Below, piece after piece: positions 12,832 to 13,382 of a stretch of 13,382 bases of DNA. A program made the position numbers and the translations under genes. Every line of letters starts with the position of its first letter. Position 1 is the first letter of the stretch. The stretch is from Candidatus Niyogibacteria bacterium CG10_big_fil_rev_8_21_14_0_10_42_19. Lineage in GTDB: Bacteria; Patescibacteriota; Minisyncoccia; 1-14-0-10-42-19. The stretch covers positions 18,442-31,823 of the forward strand of contig PFCN01000007.1 of NCBI GenBank assembly GCA_002774705.1, written 5' to 3'. Below the pieces are notes generated by a model. That model did not search any database, had not been told where the DNA came from, and saw only the letters and a program-made list of their open reading frames with translations.

Positions 12832-13382
12832 TCAATCTTTCTTATCTCTAACCAAAATACCTTGTGAAAGATAGTTGCGAGTTACCGTCACTTCATCCAA
12901 AAAGAAGTTGAGCCGTTCGGGGATCCCCGTTTTAAGTCCGCTCCCCGATTTCCGCCTTCCTCCGAAAGGATTTCGTCCAACCATAGATCCTGTTATCGCG
13001 CGGTTTACGTAAATATTCCCGGATCCGCGCCTCATCATCCCCGAAACAAATTGATCTATTTCGCTTTCCAGAAGTGAATAGATGCCGGAAGTAATGTGGG
13101 GATAAACTCCGGCCATGTCGATAGCAACATCCAAGCTTTCCGCGAAAAACACGAAAAGTATCGGTCCAAATATCTCCTCGGCCACGATCGGATGATCGTG
13201 GGGTACGTCAGTAAATATAGCCGAGCTTACAAAATAACCATCATTATACGTAACCGAGTATCTGGTTTGATGGACGCATTTACCAATACCTTTAGCGGTA
13301 ATGATATTATCTTGAAGTCTCCGGTAAGCATCCCCGTCAATAACCGCATTATATTTATAACGCCTAATCTTATCGGCGGGGT
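12832..13382 (-). CDS. P5C dehydrogenase-like aldehyde dehydrogenase, C-terminal part (5' end beyond window)
   Basis: The reading frame is open from the right edge of the window to TGA 12834-12832, giving 182 visible residues. The GTG at 13185 is internal, not a start, because the family sequence continues upstream. Visible are NDGYFVSSAIFTDVP (46-60), EEIFGP (68-73), IYVNRAITGSMVG (123-135) and PFGGRRKSGSG (138-148), the NAD-site and C-terminal motifs of aldehyde dehydrogenases. The NRxxTGxxVGxxPFGG pattern is typical of 1-pyrroline-5-carboxylate dehydrogenase (RocA/PutA C-terminal), which oxidises glutamate semialdehyde to glutamate in proline breakdown. The catalytic Cys and general-base Glu lie outside the window. 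Whether it is fused to proline dehydrogenase cannot be seen. A strong terminator follows. Confidence 0.88.
   Translation of the reverse strand, partial: PADKIRRYKYNAVIDGDAYRRLQDNIITAKGIGKCVHQTRYSVTYNDGYFVSSAIFTDVPHDHPIVAEEIFGPILFVFFAESLDVAIDMAGVYPHITSGIYSLLESEIDQFVSGMMRRGSGNIYVNRAITGSMVGRNPFGGRRKSGSGLKTGIPERLNFFLDEVTVTRNYLSQGILVRDKKD

Noticed and set aside
12832..13185. A complete small protein of 117 residues starting at GTG 13185.
   Set aside because: The frame is open to the window edge, and the upstream codons encode the expected aldehyde dehydrogenase sequence (GYFVSSAIFTDVP before EEIFGP), so it is the end of a larger gene.
1..13382. Use of TGA as a sense codon, as in Gracilibacteria/SR1.
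   Set aside because: TGA ends several genes at family-typical lengths (folD, PAP2, leuS, the dehydrogenase), and no conserved gene needs TGA read-through.

Overview
The window is a gene-dense, moderately AT-rich bacterial segment carrying 10 complete protein genes and one gene cut by the right edge. Only the first gene (PHP phosphoesterase) is on the + strand. I infer a Candidate Phyla Radiation (Patescibacteria, Parcubacteria-like) bacterium. The grounds are the very short spacers and ATGA overlaps, the diverged FolD and SHMT motifs, the rarity of Shine-Dalgarno sites, and short dispersed repeats that interrupt a protein gene in frame. TGA is used as an ordinary stop in several genes, so the code is not the TGA=Gly code of Gracilibacteria/SR1. 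No rRNA, tRNA, CRISPR array or insertion sequence was found.

Layout, left to right. Positions 1-204 hold a ~103-nt nested palindromic repeat, a candidate 28-residue membrane peptide and a possible promoter for the PHP gene (205-1122, +). The rest is on the minus strand. In transcription order these units are: the 3' part of a P5C-dehydrogenase-like aldehyde dehydrogenase (right edge to 12832) ending at a strong terminator; leuS (12728-9597) behind a near-consensus promoter; an ICMT-type membrane methyltransferase (9518-8967) with its own promoter, strong SD and terminator; a TrmB-type regulator (8884-8126), glmS (8055-6202), a glmR/yvcK homologue (6197-5214) and a HAD hydrolase (5209-4520), probably ending at a weak hairpin plus T-run; then tsaC/yrdC (4419-3745), glyA (3702-2482), folD (2485-1655) and a PAP2 phosphatase (1658-1116).

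How the genes fit together. glmS makes glucosamine-6-phosphate for the cell wall. GlmR, known in Bacillus to bind UDP-GlcNAc and to activate GlmS, follows 4 nt later, and a TrmB-type regulator precedes glmS, so the unit looks like a self-regulating amino-sugar module. glyA and folD overlap by 4 nt and form a one-carbon module (serine to methylene-THF to formyl-THF). They share a transcription unit with the t6A tRNA-modification enzyme TsaC and a membrane PAP2 phosphatase that may recycle undecaprenyl pyrophosphate.

The most unusual object is LeuRS. It carries a complete Nudix hydrolase domain with an intact Nudix box inside its CP1 editing domain, plus five in-frame insertions that look like dispersed DNA repeats (three AT-rich, two GC-rich palindromic). 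One AT-rich insertion resembles the intergenic repeat between the HAD gene and tsaC. Several promoters lie so close to their start codons that their mRNAs should be leaderless or nearly so.
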